Source: Warburgia ugandensis
Lineage: Eukaryota; Streptophyta; Magnoliopsida; Canellales; Canellaceae
Length of the DNA stretch: 64,000 nt
Direction of reading: 5' to 3'
NCBI GenBank assembly: GCA_035236585.1
Contig: CP141137.1
Coordinates: 7,828,327 to 7,892,326, forward strand
Part shown: positions 31,326-44,592 of the stretch, piece after piece
Layout of the letters: every line of letters starts with the position of its first letter
Numbering within the stretch: the stretch's first letter is position 1
Program-made: the position numbers and the translations under genes
The notes under the pieces: generated by a model
The model's input: only the letters and a program-made list of their open reading frames with translations
What the model was told of the DNA's origin: nothing
Database searches by the model: none

Positions 31326-34300
31326 TGTAACGATCTTATTTTTAAAATTCCCTTTTAAAGGATTATAAATTGATTTGGATAAGCATAAATGAGAGAATCT
31401 TCATATTTAGGTTTCACTGAATTTTTCTTTTGAAATACATCAAATTGGACCCCAATACCCTTATATTTGGATTGTACTCGGAAAGACAATTCAAACGACA
31501 CCAAGTTTGTAGAAATTAGAGTTTGGCTGGAGGAGATATGGATGTTTGGATATGAGGGGCATTTTGGTAAAAATAAGATTAAAAAAAAAATGACAAAATG
31601 CTTTAAGCAAAGGAGGCCATATTTGATATTGGCACCCCCTCACTTAAGGGAACTTGACACAACGTCGGGTATATTCTTCCCAAACTCGATAGACCGAGAA
31701 AGAGTGGAAGAACTCGATGAGGGGGAGAAACCTGAGGAAGAAGAGAGAAGGAGGAAGAAGGAGGAAGAAGAAGAAGAAGAAGAGAAGAAGAGAGGAGAAA
31801 GAAGCTCTGTGTGATTAAAAACCCTAAATCGTCCCAGAGAGGGGGAGAAGAGATTTATAGTCACTAGAGAAGCAGACTTTGCTAGCGACAATAATGGCTC
31901 CAATCAGAGATCCAATTGTACAATCAAGTCTATAGGAGCTAAGGAGCAAAACCGCTCTGGTTCCACTGCCATCGAGGGAGAAACGATGCTAGCAAAACAG
32001 AAGAGAAAACGAGGGTTTTTTAGGTCACCAGATTTTAGGTCGTGGCAGAAGATTTGAGCCGGTCATATTATTTAGCACGACAAAATGAAGAAAACCCCTG
32101 GGATTATTAGGGAATCTGGTGATATTTGGATCATCGATGGAGGAGGAGATGGAGCGCAACAAGCTCGAAAAATCCTACATGTGAAAATAACTACCAATCT
32201 AGCTCTTCCAATGGTGGAAAACACACGAAAACACTTTCAGGAGGTAAGATCTACAAAACCAAACTCTTGATATATTTTTTTTGTGGCTAAATTTGTCCGG
32301 TTTTATGCTAGATCTAAGTTTAGGGATGATCTAGTTGTCCATTTTCTGATCTAAGCTTAGGGATAGGTAATTAAAGACCTAATGTAGCTCATATCACACA
32401 AAATTTGCAGATATAGGCTAGAAACCGACTGGACAATCGCAACTATCTGATTGGATACTGTTTGCACAGTAACTTCTTGATGTCTAATCGTCATTGATGA
32501 GTTCTGGAGCATTAAATTAACTAAGATATGCCATAAATTGAAGATTTAGATAGAAATTCATCAAATAAATCTGATTCGCTCGATCGGATTGTAAAGGAAT
32601 AAGGCCTGACAAAGGTCTGATTTGTGATTAGACGCCAATGTTATATACTTTAACCTTTACTAAGTAAATATACTATGAAATTTCTAAAGGATCATTGCAC
32701 TAATCATTAGAAAGCTGGAGGCTAGAATGAGGACCATTGATTGCCATTACATAAATTGTTTAGTTAATTATTAGAACTTAGTAGCCTTCTAGGATTCTAG
32801 TTAATGAGCTTTAATTCGTAATAGCCAACTCAATCACTTGAACATCGTGGATTGTTAAGGAAAAATCATTAAATCAAGAACCCTAGCTATATGATCACAA
32901 CCTTGAGTTTATAATTAACAATTGAGAACATAGGATTAGACCTTGAAATCCTAAGTCAATTTACCATGATTTATTGGATTATACTTTCGGATTTAGAATT
33001 GTCTATCAATGGGGTTAAGTGAATAGGAAATACAAATATAAAACTGTGGATCACTAATTTGTAATGGATGATGGATCTAGGACCTACCTGATATGTATTC
33101 CTCTATGGAATAGATGGTCAGTGAAAAATTAAACGGTTTATGAAGCCTAAACCTTTAGACTTTGATTAAAACAGAATTCTTATGTATTCAATTATATATG
33201 ATTCAACATTAACAAGAACTCTGTAACCTCAATAGAGAAGATTGATCAATAAGTCGAGTTGAGAAAGGAACATAGCTAAACAGAGAATTACTCTTAAAAG
33301 GTTGGTGGTTTTAACATCAATTTTCGCTTGAGATCTTTAAATAATCAGATATTAGTTTATCATGTTTTTTATTTCAGATTACGTGATTATCATGAAACTT
33401 ACACTTGTTTTAAGCTTGTAAAGAATGTAATGTTTGCAAATGGGGTGTGTGAACTATATATATATATATGTATGTATGTATCTTCATAGCCATGATGCAT
33501 GCTTTTATATGAAAGACGAAAATGATGTTGTTCATTACATGCAGTAGAGTAGTTTTGAAAGAAATGCTAATATTTGAAATGCGTCAATCCCATATTTTGA
33601 GAAGAGATAAAGAAACACATGATTTTGCATGAAATATGTATATTATATGATTTAAGATCATTTGAGATTGAAATATATCTTGGTTCAAACTAATGAACCT
33701 GGTGGGCACTATGTTGAGAGGTTATATGGGGTGGCCTCTCGGCCTCTAACTACCAAAGTGGTAGGTATCCATGTCCAAAGTGACATTGTTTTTCTCAACA
33801 CTTGTGGTAGGAGTAACCATTGGAGGTGTTCACAATACCCTTTCGAAATGTATCCGTAGTCGGTGTGGAGGCTGTGGTGGTTATTCTCTAGATACTGGAA
33901 AGACATGATTCAGTGATCTGGTCTTAAGCATAGTGTACCATAGGATTTATGTTTTGTGACCCACATAGATGGGCTTGATGATAGTCTTTAGATGAGTACT
34001 TATGATCAACAGGCTGATGTGTTCGCCGGAGTGCATGTGTGCATGTGATGATGTTGTCAGTTTGGGATTGCCGACATTCGCTATTTAATCGATTACTACT
34101 TTAATACTTTGAAGACCTTATAATGTTTGATTTATCAAGTTAGATAGTGGATTTTTCACATAGTTCTCAAGTTATGTTTACATGTAAATTTGGAATATGT
34201 TCTACATTGCAAATTTACTTGAGATTACTATGATGATTCAACCATTTGAAAAATACATGTTTAAAGTTGTACATGTTTTATATGGATACTATCTGAAATG

Positions 34301-35083
34301 TTTTAACATGAAACTGTGGAACTGAGATTGAAAAACGACTTTAATCATGTTTCTTATCTTTGATTTGTTTATAATATTCTTTAGAAATTGCATGAAAAAC
34401 TTGGTAAAATAGATGTGAAACTGCCTACACAAGTGCAAGCTTGCTGAGACATTGTAAATTATTTACAATGTCTTAGGTTGAAGAAATAAAATAGAAGAAA
34501 TAAAGTAGAAGACTGTGTTAGAGAGTTTAAGATGACTAATTAGGTATATCAAATAGGTTTGCATTATGATTCATTTAAATAGTAGACTGAAGTAACATTT
34601 CAATCTAATATGACTTTACTTTATGGATATGTATACATGTAACTTGAGGTTGTGGTTGTGTGGCTGTGACTAGATTGATCATAGCAGGTCTATTTTAAGT
34701 CGTCGATATTTCTTTGGTTTTGATTTAATTTTAATTTTTAAAACACAAAGTTTTGTATATAAACATGATGTGATGGAGACGGAGTCTCCCTTATCCTTTT
34801 ATTTATCAAAATTGTGTTTATTAGGCACTTCACAATGACATGCGTTAAATGTCTAATGTCAGTAAAAATAGAGGAAACTCTATCGGATTTTCGGTAGAAA
34901 TGTAGTGCTCATTTCACCAATAATCCTTTTTGAGAAAAGAAAAATGACACTCAGGGTTTTTAAAAAGGGTTTTTTCATGATAAATGGTTTTTGCTATTTG
35001 TTTTCTAAATATTTTTGCAAAATAAGGGCCCGACATTTCAAAAAGAATTATAAAAATATATTATAAAAACCCAGGTCGTTACA
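31326..35083 (+). mobile_element. Probable solo LTR, about 3.76 kb
   Basis: It starts TGTAACGATC at 31326 and ends CCAGGTCGTTACA at 35083, so the termini are inverted TGTAACG/CGTTACA. Flanks GGTAT (31321-31325) and GGTGT (35084-35088) match at 4 of 5, consistent with an old 5-bp duplication. No gag or pol coding lies between the ends. The right third has the same block order as the LTR at 1-1097. The left part carries a purine-rich tract and a leader-like segment; a TATATATATATATATG run lies near 33455-33471. A diverged internal deletion derivative is an alternative. Confidence 0.6.
31733..31803 (+). repeat. GAA/GGA purine-rich low-complexity tract
   Basis: Repeated GAGGAAGAAGAAGAAG-type sequence inside the long LTR. 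It creates a spurious Glu-rich frame on the plus strand and a Ser-rich one on the minus strand. Confidence 0.9.
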
Positions 35084-36450
35084 GGTGTCCATGGTTGGCT
35101 CCATCTGTTGAAGCCCACCATGCAATCTTTAATTGGAGGCTCCTTTAGCTTGTTGTTTCTGATGTCTAGAGTGATATTATTAAGCATCTAAGCAAGCTCA
35201 AACCATCTAAATAGTTAGAGAATTATACGAATAATTGAAAGTTCCTTCTGAATAAGTCGACTTTTGATAGTCAGATCAACCCTATTTAGAAGTCAAGAAT
35301 AATAAATGAGACCTTAGTAAGCTAAATACGAATTTCATGAATAATTTATCCAATTTCAGTTAGAATTTTACATAAATGGAATTAACATCTTAGTCATACT
35401 TTTCTTTTCTTTTTCTTTTTCCTTCTGATTTTATTTCCAACCTCTTGCTGATTTTTTTTATGTTTTTCTTGAACATTTCTAGTTATCAAATTATTCTTGA
35501 ATCTGAACTTCGCAGCTATGGTAAAATAGAATAGGGAGCCTCTTTTGTAGGCGATTCATATTACGATGCTTAGTCCTAGATTCATGAGGGAGTTTCTCAT
35601 ACTTGAAGTCCTCCATCCCCCCATTTCAAAGTTTAGACATACATTTTTTCTCTCTTGAGTCACATTCCGTGCATGTCACGGATAATCTAAAACTGGACTG
35701 AGGTGGCAATTGACAATACGACTAGCCACGAAAGCGCCTTTGCTGGATCCTGAAGATATGGTTGAGTCATGAAGTGTCCTCAACTCCACCGGTGGTCCTA
35801 GCTATCTTCTAGAATGAGTAGAATCTATTGGTATATGACGAACTCTAGCAGCTCAGAGTCATTTATGCTGGAAAATGACACAATATTATTGAAATAGAGG
35901 ATTTCGGGCATCAACATCAGCAAATTTAAATTCTAAATCTGATGAAGAGAATTGTATAAGGGTGGATATTGTGAACTACACTAACATTCACATTTATGTT
36001 GTTTGCATGACGTTTGATATTTGTTAACATGAAAATTTCCACAAGGTCATTAACTTGAATGACTCTCTCACGTCTGGCTGCGTGGAAGTCTGTGTTTTTT
36101 TTACAGGCATATCAAATTCTTTCTGCATTTTCAAGTGGGAAAAGGATCACAGTTTCTTCATTTAGATATTTGAACCCACTGTTTATTCTTCATTTTGAAA
36201 GATGAAGTCTATGTTTGCACTTTCATTTTCCTTCTTACAAGTCATACAAGTAACATTCCAGGACAATCATGGCCCAATAGACTTTTTATGAAATATATCT
36301 CCGAAGGATAATTAATATGTATTTATGTGCGTGTGTCAGTTAGAGAGAGAGATGCTACCAACAGGCTGTTTATTTTAAAAAATGTAGAGGAGAAAGACTT
36401 TGAAACTAAGAGCAGATGGAAGCTATTTTCTTTTCTCACTATAGATACAA
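35084..36450. other. Intergenic, nothing recognised
   Basis: AT-rich sequence with T-rich runs near 35400-35465. No coding or repeat signal that I can name. Confidence 0.5.
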
Positions 36451-36629
36451 AGGGCAGACTTGGCGCACGAAGCTTCTGTGTATGTGAGGTCCAGGTAAGA
36501 GGCGGACCACAATGGTCTATAGTATGCGGTCTTACCTTGTATTTTTATAAGATGCTGTTTTCACGCCTTGAACCCGTGACCTAAATATCACACGAAGACA
36601 ACTTTTACCATTGCGCCAAGGCTCCCCTT
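36451..36629 (-). mobile_element. Au-type SINE
   Basis: The minus strand reads GGGGAGCCTTGGCGCAATGG, then the B-box CACGGGTTCAAGGCGTG, and ends near GAAGCTTCGTGCGCC. CACTATAGATACAA (36437-36450) and CACTATTACCTACAA (36630-36644) look like a decayed target duplication. Confidence 0.9.
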
Positions 36630-36644
36630 CACTATTACCTACAA

Positions 36645-39600
36645 TGAAAGGATAATTAAATTAAGAAACAATAAATCTAGTAGAAGCATGGCAAGAGAGA
36701 AAAAGAAACCATATCTAGAGCCCTGCCGTTTCTTGGATGCTGATATTTTATCACCATTGCCAACATAGTGACAAGGTTGCCGTTACTAGCATTTATATAT
36801 GCACATAGATATGTGTGTGAGTATTGTGTTTATACATAGACACACATATATGGAATCTTACAAGCAATAATATGTGAAATATAAGTAATGACATTTTGAA
36901 TCGCCAAATATTTGACGTGATCGTGAACATTTTAGCTGCACATGTTAATAATGGTAGCTCTTTGAAAAAAGCACATAATTATGGTTGTATTTGACAAAAT
37001 GGTTTCTTTTTTGGGCTATTCTTTTTTGAATTCTTTAGGTGCAAACTAAATCATAAAATATTGTATTTTTTGGAATGTTGTGCACAAAAATTGACCCACC
37101 CTGTGTAACTAAACATTTAACCAAGTCATGGATGACCATTATTCACGATGGTCTGCTGGTGAGCACTGTCGACACCGAAAGGCCATGCATTTCAAAGTCA
37201 TTACAGAAGTAGGAGATTTCTGGTTAATTATAATGGCCAAAGCCTTCCTTTTCTGACATTGACTCCCAGCACTGGAATGTCCTAACCAATAATGCAGCTT
37301 TTACACTTTGACTTGTTCCACCCATCCTTGATCAAGCCTTCCCCTTTTTACACTTTTTAAACCTTTCTTCTTTTGTCTTTTGATTACACTAATCCAAGTT
37401 TTGCTTTATAAACTTACATGAACATACACTATATAGGGAGGGTGCATCTGGACCACCAACTTGCTGCGAGCAGTTTCGTAGGAATATTGCTAGATAATTG
37501 TACGAGGCAACATCAGCCACCGTAAGCCTGTCGTTTTAAGTTGGACTAAACTCCATCTTGGTGGAGTTTAGACTGTCTGATTGGCAGGTCTAAAAATGTT
37601 GATTTGTAGGTCAGAGTTAACTTAGCTTTATGACTAACATTGCTTGGATATTATTGTGTGTAATCCTTTTTCAAAAGTGCAACAGTTAACATGCGTGCTC
37701 TAAGTGGTGCCGCTTTTGGGTCAGTGCCAATACTTCATCACTTCATGGAAGTGGGGATTAAAGTAGCCATACTTGAACATGATCTAACATTTGCCTCATA
37801 ATTGACCATGACATGGATCTGGACTATTCATTTTTTTGACTAAGGCCGGCAAATCGACGACCACGGTCAGAAGAGACCTAACAGGAGGAGGCACCCTCAG
37901 TTGACGACAGTATTTCATGTGTCATTTCATTTTATAGGGAATTGAATTCTCGAATATATTGGATTCTCGAGCAGCATCGACAATTGCAGCCATATGTGGT
38001 TCGTTTGGCTTCCTTTGTTTCTCCATCGGGACTTACGGACCTAAACGACACCTTGGGGCCACATAATGTAGTATTATGTAGTTTGAATAGAATTTTTGTC
38101 TCACCAAAGATATACAACATCCCATGATATGATTGTGGACTCTAGTCTCATGGTCCTGATCCTTGAAGATGTTAAAAATTATGGAAAATGGTTCCTCTGA
38201 TTTCCAAAGGCTGCTTTTTACGGCCAGCATGTAGCAGACGGCTATGGTCAAATCCGTTAAATTTACAGGTGACCACCCCACTGCATATATCGGATGCTTA
38301 CAGATGCTCAATCCATGAAGTATCTATCAGGATATTGCCATGAAAGGGTGAGTACTCTACTTCCGATGGACTTTATCCCGTAAATAGGGATAGCAATATC
38401 ATGGTTTAAGAGCTTGACTATTCATGCTCGACTCAAAAGTGGGGCGATTTTGAGTTAACTCAGAGTGAATCTATGGTGACTGAAAAAAAACTCGAGTGGG
38501 ATTTTCAAAAAGAATATTTGGATTTTGTGTACAATTAAAACTTGCTAGGAGTTTCCAAAAATATTGGAAAAACATACCGTCCAGATGAGCTGGTTAGCAA
38601 AATTCTTAGTTTGTGAGGTCCCAAGATCAAGATACAGCTCTACCAATAATAATAATAATAAGTAAGGAAAAAGATAAAAGAAATGGCTCATTAAAGAACG
38701 TGTTTAAGTAAGAATAGAACAGATTACTTCTATGATGTAAGGGATCATGAGCATGAACGAGAATATGTTCTACCTAGTAAATTTAGAGGCAATTTATTTG
38801 TTAGAAGGAAAGAAGATAAAAGCATGCATGAACAAGAGATGCCGAGAATTTCGAATGGCAGAGTAAAAAAATCCAACAGGGTTTCACAAGAGTTTTTGTC
38901 TGAACACCATTGACAGTAGGGCTTCGGGCTGAACCGAATGATTTTGTTAAAAGCGCAGCAAATTGCTGTACTGCACCGTCTTTTTGCATGGGCTCCACCT
39001 TTGGCTGATCAAACCGATCATCAAGAGAGCAATCAAATGATGGGTCCGATCAATCCAACAGGTTAAAGTCATGACGACAGGTTAAAGTGGGGCGCACGCA
39101 GCATCTGGATATAATGTCGTCTCCCTCGCATCATCCCTCTCAATTTGTGGCTCCTGTGAGGCCATTAATGGCATAGACAAGACCGGACTGGTCATCTGAG
39201 GTGTATTCCTGACAGAAAACCGTACCAAAAACACTCCCAACCAAGTGACAGAAAGACTTCTAGATACGTAATTATTAACACTCCGTAACATTATTCATTG
39301 AACAAAGAAGCAGCCTGCATTTCATGCATTTTTGAAACCATCATTACGACCAAATCCTCTACATACTTTAGGTTAAGATCATGGTTTCTAGCTTTTGGTT
39401 CACACACACACACAACAGGAAACTGGCGACAAATGTGACTTCAATGATAAATTAGAAAGGCAAATATTTGGAGAGTTTGGGAAACTTAAGGGAAGAGTTT
39501 TGGAAAAAAATTGGCGTAAAGGCATTGTTATAACAACAACAACAATAATAATTTGAGTTTGCCATATATTTACAAGCAATATTTGATTATTTGACTGACT

Positions 39601-40840
39601 ATCAATGAAATTTGAGTTTAATTCGATAGATTCATGTTTAACTTAGTAAATTTGCATTGAATGTGAAAAATGTACCAAATTCTTAATTGTCATGGATTCA
39701 TGAGGGCATCAAAAGGTTGAGATTTTTAAAAATAAATATTGACTTATGCGGAGACTTCTATAGCTATGTTAGTTGGCTTGTTCATAACTCTTTGCTGGAC
39801 AAAGAAAAGGAAATTCTAGAAACGCGAGATGTCAGTTTGTAATATTGTCAATACCATTTATGACGGCCATTTATAACTTATATTTGTTGACTAACAATTA
39901 ATTTCATTAATTGTTACTATCTTTTTGACAAAAAAATTTGTCTTTTAAATGTCAATGTTTAGAATATATTTTCTACTAGGCCTTTCTGTGGTCAAGATAT
40001 TTGTACGTTCTTCTATTTTTCAACTTTGCAAGTAGTTAGGACAACAATTAATGAGATTATAAAAAAGAGGCTTTTGTGGGGACTACCTTGAAAATAGTTA
40101 GCTTTTTCACAAAAAAAGAAAAAAGAAAGAGAAGAAGTGTGACATAGAAAGATCAGTACTTGTGCCATATTGCTGTATTTCCTCAACCTAACAGAAGTAC
40201 AATGCAACAGGATTTCGGCACCATCACACAATATATACAGCTCCATAGACAAGAACCTTGATTGACAAGAAGTCGGATAGTTTACACGGCACAAGCTCTG
40301 CACGTGTTGATTGCTATACTTGTAAAAACTATGTGTGGGGCCATTGCTTCATTGGGACCCGTATATTATACAGGCAATGGACCAAACTGCACCCTACTTA
40401 AATGATCCTAATCAGTATTACATGGTAGTGGAAATTGGATGGTCAGGAAGTTCTAGAAAAAAGAAAAGGTGATAAAATCGAACCATGCAATTAAGATCAT
40501 CCAGTTCGAATCACCAAGAATCTGGGCCTCACAAGTACTGTGTTGCATGTTGATCCATATCTGGATTTTTACCATGTTAGAATTCAAATATGTGACATGG
40601 TGGACTCTTAGCTCAGGTGCTATCATAAGGCTCTTAGTCGACCAAAAAGTTGAGCTTTCTTTGAATGGCAGCATCTTTATTATAAAGGAGAAGCAAGGAA
40701 ATCATACAAATAACCATTGACGGAGAAATAGAATGTGTCAAGAAAAAAAACAAATGTATTACATCGTGAAGGTTTGAAACTCATGGTTTAGCTATAGTAC
40801 CTTGTCTAGCAAGGCCATCTGCTTATTGATTTGCACTTCT
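36645..40840. other. Intergenic, no recognisable gene
   Basis: Short chance frames only. Minor features: an ATA/TATG-rich run near 36795-36860, (AAT)n near 38649-38660 and a CAACAA/AATAAT run at 39532-39551. No domain, splice pattern or transposon end seen. Confidence 0.5.
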
Positions 40841-40978
40841 GTGAAGAGAAAGGGGCGAACTACAAGAGTCAATAGTATGCAGCTTTATCTTACATTATGC
40901 AAGATGTTGTTTTCATGCCTTGAACTGATGATTTTAAGGTCACACAATGACAACTCTACCATTACACCTAGACTCTCT
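40841..40978 (-). mobile_element. Au-type SINE, 5' two thirds
   Basis: Minus-strand SINE sequence with the tRNA-like half (AGGTGTAATGG, GTGTGACCTTAAAATCA) and middle (AACATCTTGCATAATG), but lacking its own 3' end at the left. It abuts a 3' end in the opposite orientation at 40979. Confidence 0.85.
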
Positions 40979-41025
40979 TTGTGGTTTGCCTCTTCCCCAA
41001 TCCCCACATAAGCAGGAGCTTTATA
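40979..41025 (+). mobile_element. Au-type SINE 3' end, inverted relative to its neighbour
   Basis: TTTGTGGTTTGCCTCTTCCC followed by AAGCAGGAGCTTTATAC is the Au 3' end in plus orientation, ending in a T run. It directly follows the 5' part of a minus-strand copy. Confidence 0.85.
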
Positions 41026-44000
41026 CATAATATTATCTTTTTTTCATATATATATACATGTACGCATACTCATTAGACATTGTATTGTTTTGTGCATAGT
41101 ATTTGAGACATTATTTTCTCCTCGACGTAGCAGTCTGTCGCAAGCAATAAAATTTATTGATGTAGTTCTTGTGAGGGCAGTCTTAAAGGTTCTTGAAAGT
41201 TGAAACAGTCAGCTACATAGACTATTTCAGAGGTGTGGTTGGGTTGATAAATGGGATCTTTTGGGGGATCTGGAAAGGGTCTGCCACATCAAACTCGAGG
41301 GCCCTGAACAATCAGAGTGTTGGGTGCATAGTCTAGAACATGAATGGTCTAGAATATGAATGAGAGATTATGGAAATGGAGGACCAAAGAGTCACCAATC
41401 ATAGGAATTCGGACAATTAAAATCAACAGTCAATATGATTCTTAAAGTCATAAAATGTTGTGAAACAAATTAAGGAAAAGACACGTTGCTTCTCTATTGA
41501 CTTTGGACATTTAAGTACAGAAACCTAGCAACATCCATATATATTGTTAATTTTTAAGACATAATTGATCCGTGAATTATTGGTGATGTAGAGGCACAGC
41601 CGTCGGAACCCGTCAATGAAGCACGTCAAACTACAAAGTCATTCTAGAAGTTCTTCTTGGAATACTGAAGAGATATATATCCTATGCTATGTTGTTGACA
41701 CATGATCACCACCTGGCTCCTACTAGTCTCCTGTTGATTCTTTCATTGAACGTCTATAGTCTTTGATTTCTGAGTGTGACCCCAAAATCACACCAATCTT
41801 AACATCCAATTAACGTATTTTGCTCGTTGAATTGGTTGTTAAAGCCCATATATCCATAAGCAAAGGCCTCTTTTTCTTTTTGTTACAGCTAAGAATTACG
41901 AAGCAAACTATCTAGAATTTATTATCATAATTTTCTAACTCTACTTAAAATCTTCTCAACAAAGAAGAAAGTATTTTTTGAAACCTTCAACCAAGCATAA
42001 CAAGGAGGCACTTTATTGACTGCAACCAACTGCACTAGACGGCTTTCTATAGCAAAGGCTCGTCTTTGGGTAATAAACACTTTTAGATGTTAGGATGAGG
42101 TGATTTCTAGTGCTCTTCTTAGAACAAAATCTGATTTCACACTCTAATACATTATTGAAAAAGCATATAATTCTGGAAAACCTTGAATTATTTTACTAAC
42201 AATGAATGAACAATTAAAACAAGGGTATGATATATCCGCCTCTCGCTTTTACTCATGAACCACTTAATAAATGATATGGATGGCTATAACTTCAGGGTAG
42301 GCCCAAAATTTTAAAGATCAGAACTCTTCACAATATTTTTATTCGCATAGGTAGCTTGTACTCTGAAATTTACATCCACTTGATGATCCTAACTATTAGT
42401 TTTCTTGAGTTGAAAATGAACCAAATAATATTTCACCGGCCACTTTGAAAGTGAAGGCATTAGTAGCTTGGAAAATTCATTAGACGAGAGCTTTGGATAA
42501 TGGCTGACCTAACCTGAGGAAAACAAAGGGCCCATATATCACAACCCTAAAAAAAAAAGAAAAAAAAAGAAGAAGAAAAGTAACAAGAAAATGAAATAAA
42601 AATAATAATAATTTTTATTGAGAAAGTTAGACACACACCCCTATCCAAAGCCTTAAACCTGGTCATCAAGTTTAGAGACTCCTAGAAACTTTCAGGTATA
42701 GTTTTCACTTTTCATCACTGAAAAAGGGTTAGGTATGGGTTTCAAACAGTTCTTCCAGAATTATTTTCTTAAATTACAAATAATGCTTATTCGAACTTTA
42801 AGACTCTTTTGAATAAATCAATGTCCTCGTAACTGCCCCTACTACATTAGGTCGGTCTAGCCATGGCAGTCTGCATCCATGCAGTCGTCCAGACCATTGC
42901 AATAATGAGTCAACCGTACATAGGCACCAGCAAAACAATGAACTCAATTGTCTAGAACAGAAAATTATCTGAGTTTGTTTAGAACAAGTAGTTACCTATT
43001 TCTTATTCAATTGTTCGTGGTCGGCTAAATAGAACTACTTGAGCAACAAAATTATTAGGCAATCATCCAGTTAAAGTGGGAGCTGCCGGATCATTCAAGA
43101 AGATCATTGCACATCTACATCATGTTTATGCTTTCTTAGTGGTATAATTGAATTTTTCTTTTTAGAACCATTGGCATAATTGATTGATAAATATAAGTGA
43201 CAACTGATTAGCTAAAAAAAAGTTAGAGAAAATAGCTGCTTTTGATGTAGATGTGCAGGTGACCTATACTTTAGGCGGCTGAAATTAACACTCCTGTATA
43301 TATTCATTTTCTTTTGCTTTTTGTGGTAAGGAAAAGAATATATTTATGCTTTTAATTTTTTTTTTCCAATGGCCTATTTTTGAATGGTACTACTGGTCAA
43401 AAGAACTAGTTTGACTTGTCATATTCCATCCAATTTTAATTGAGTACATATTCTCCGAGGAGAGATACGTTTAGAAGTATAAAAAATAGATAAACTTAGT
43501 TCCACTCGACAAGCAAGATCCATTGATTTCTTGTTCGATTTTATAATTAGCAAGTTGTTATTAGATCCCGGACAACAGCTTCTTGATGTGTGGATAAACA
43601 TAGGTAAACAGATAAGGACTCCTAAGTTTTGGCATGATCTGGACTTTCTCTAGGTGCAGGTACTTGTGCATTGACTAGCTAGGAGTCTTCTGACCCATAA
43701 ATTTGACAATCCATTGATTGTTTATGCATGTTTGCTTAGATTACTCTCAGTATACCTTCTCTGCGTAGGAAAAATTATCTGCTTTCACTGTGTGTAGTAA
43801 ACTTACAGTGAATGTAGATATTGTCAGTTTTTCTTGGAGGTTAGATGAGCCATAAATGTGCATGTAGGTCCAACAATTCATATTCTTGGTTGCATATCCT
43901 TGATACAATAGGAGAATATTTATGGGAAAGTGGCACGTCCCATTTCTTTCTTTTTCTTTTCTTTTTAATCTTAGTATTTGTACTGATAAATGTTATTAAA

Positions 44001-44161
44001 ATAGAGATTTTTGCATTGCTCACTATAGGTAGTCCCAAACTGAGTTTCTTTAATTTTATTTATTCTCTCTTTACTAACTCAGCCCTCTCATCATTTTAGG
44101 CATTGTTTTTTGAATATATCTAATCCATTTATAACGTTTGTAATCTTTTAGATTATGCAAA
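41026..44161. other. Intergenic, no recognisable gene
   Basis: Only short chance frames. An A-rich run lies near 42548-42610. No recognisable element ends. Confidence 0.5.
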
Positions 44162-44185
44162 CCCCCCCCCCCCCCCCCCCCCCCC
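44162..44185 (+). repeat. Poly-C tract followed by poly-A
   Basis: About 24 consecutive C residues followed by CACAAAAAAA-type sequence. Such homopolymers are often miscounted, so the exact length is uncertain. Confidence 0.85.
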
Positions 44186-44399
44186 ACAAAAAAAAAAAAA
44201 ACAAAAACACTAATCATATTGGGTGCTCTAGAACATTTTTTTTGTGATTTAATTCGTGATCATTGAAATATAAACGTAGAAAATCAATAGTTACGGTTAT
44301 TGGATAGGCATGACTTATCATACTAAGGCTAAATATAGTGACACAACTAAGATGAATAGTTTAGAACAAGAAAAAACAACATAAGGCACCGGATCTCAT

Positions 44400-44592
44400 T
44401 TTTAAAAGGTGCATAAATTCTCTTCTTTTAATACGAGTCGACCTTGTGAACCTAAAAGTATGGGTCAACCTACCCACAATTTTATGTGAGCAGGTTGGGT
44501 ATGGGTCAGTTTTCAACAGGTCATGAATTGGTGACCCGTGACCCGACTTAAATAGGTGTAGGTTGTAGGCCAAAATTGACACCTATACTAAT
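44400..44592. mobile_element. Possible single end of a hAT-like element
   Basis: The right edge TTGACACCTATA and the subterminal GACCCGTGACCCGAC repeats (also GGGTCAACC, TGGGTCAG) are the style of hAT element ends. I could not find the matching left end, so this is a solitary end or a chance resemblance. Confidence 0.3.

Noticed and set aside
31467..31903. Glu-rich and Ser-rich open frames
   Set aside because: They arise from the GAA/GGA purine tract within the long LTR.
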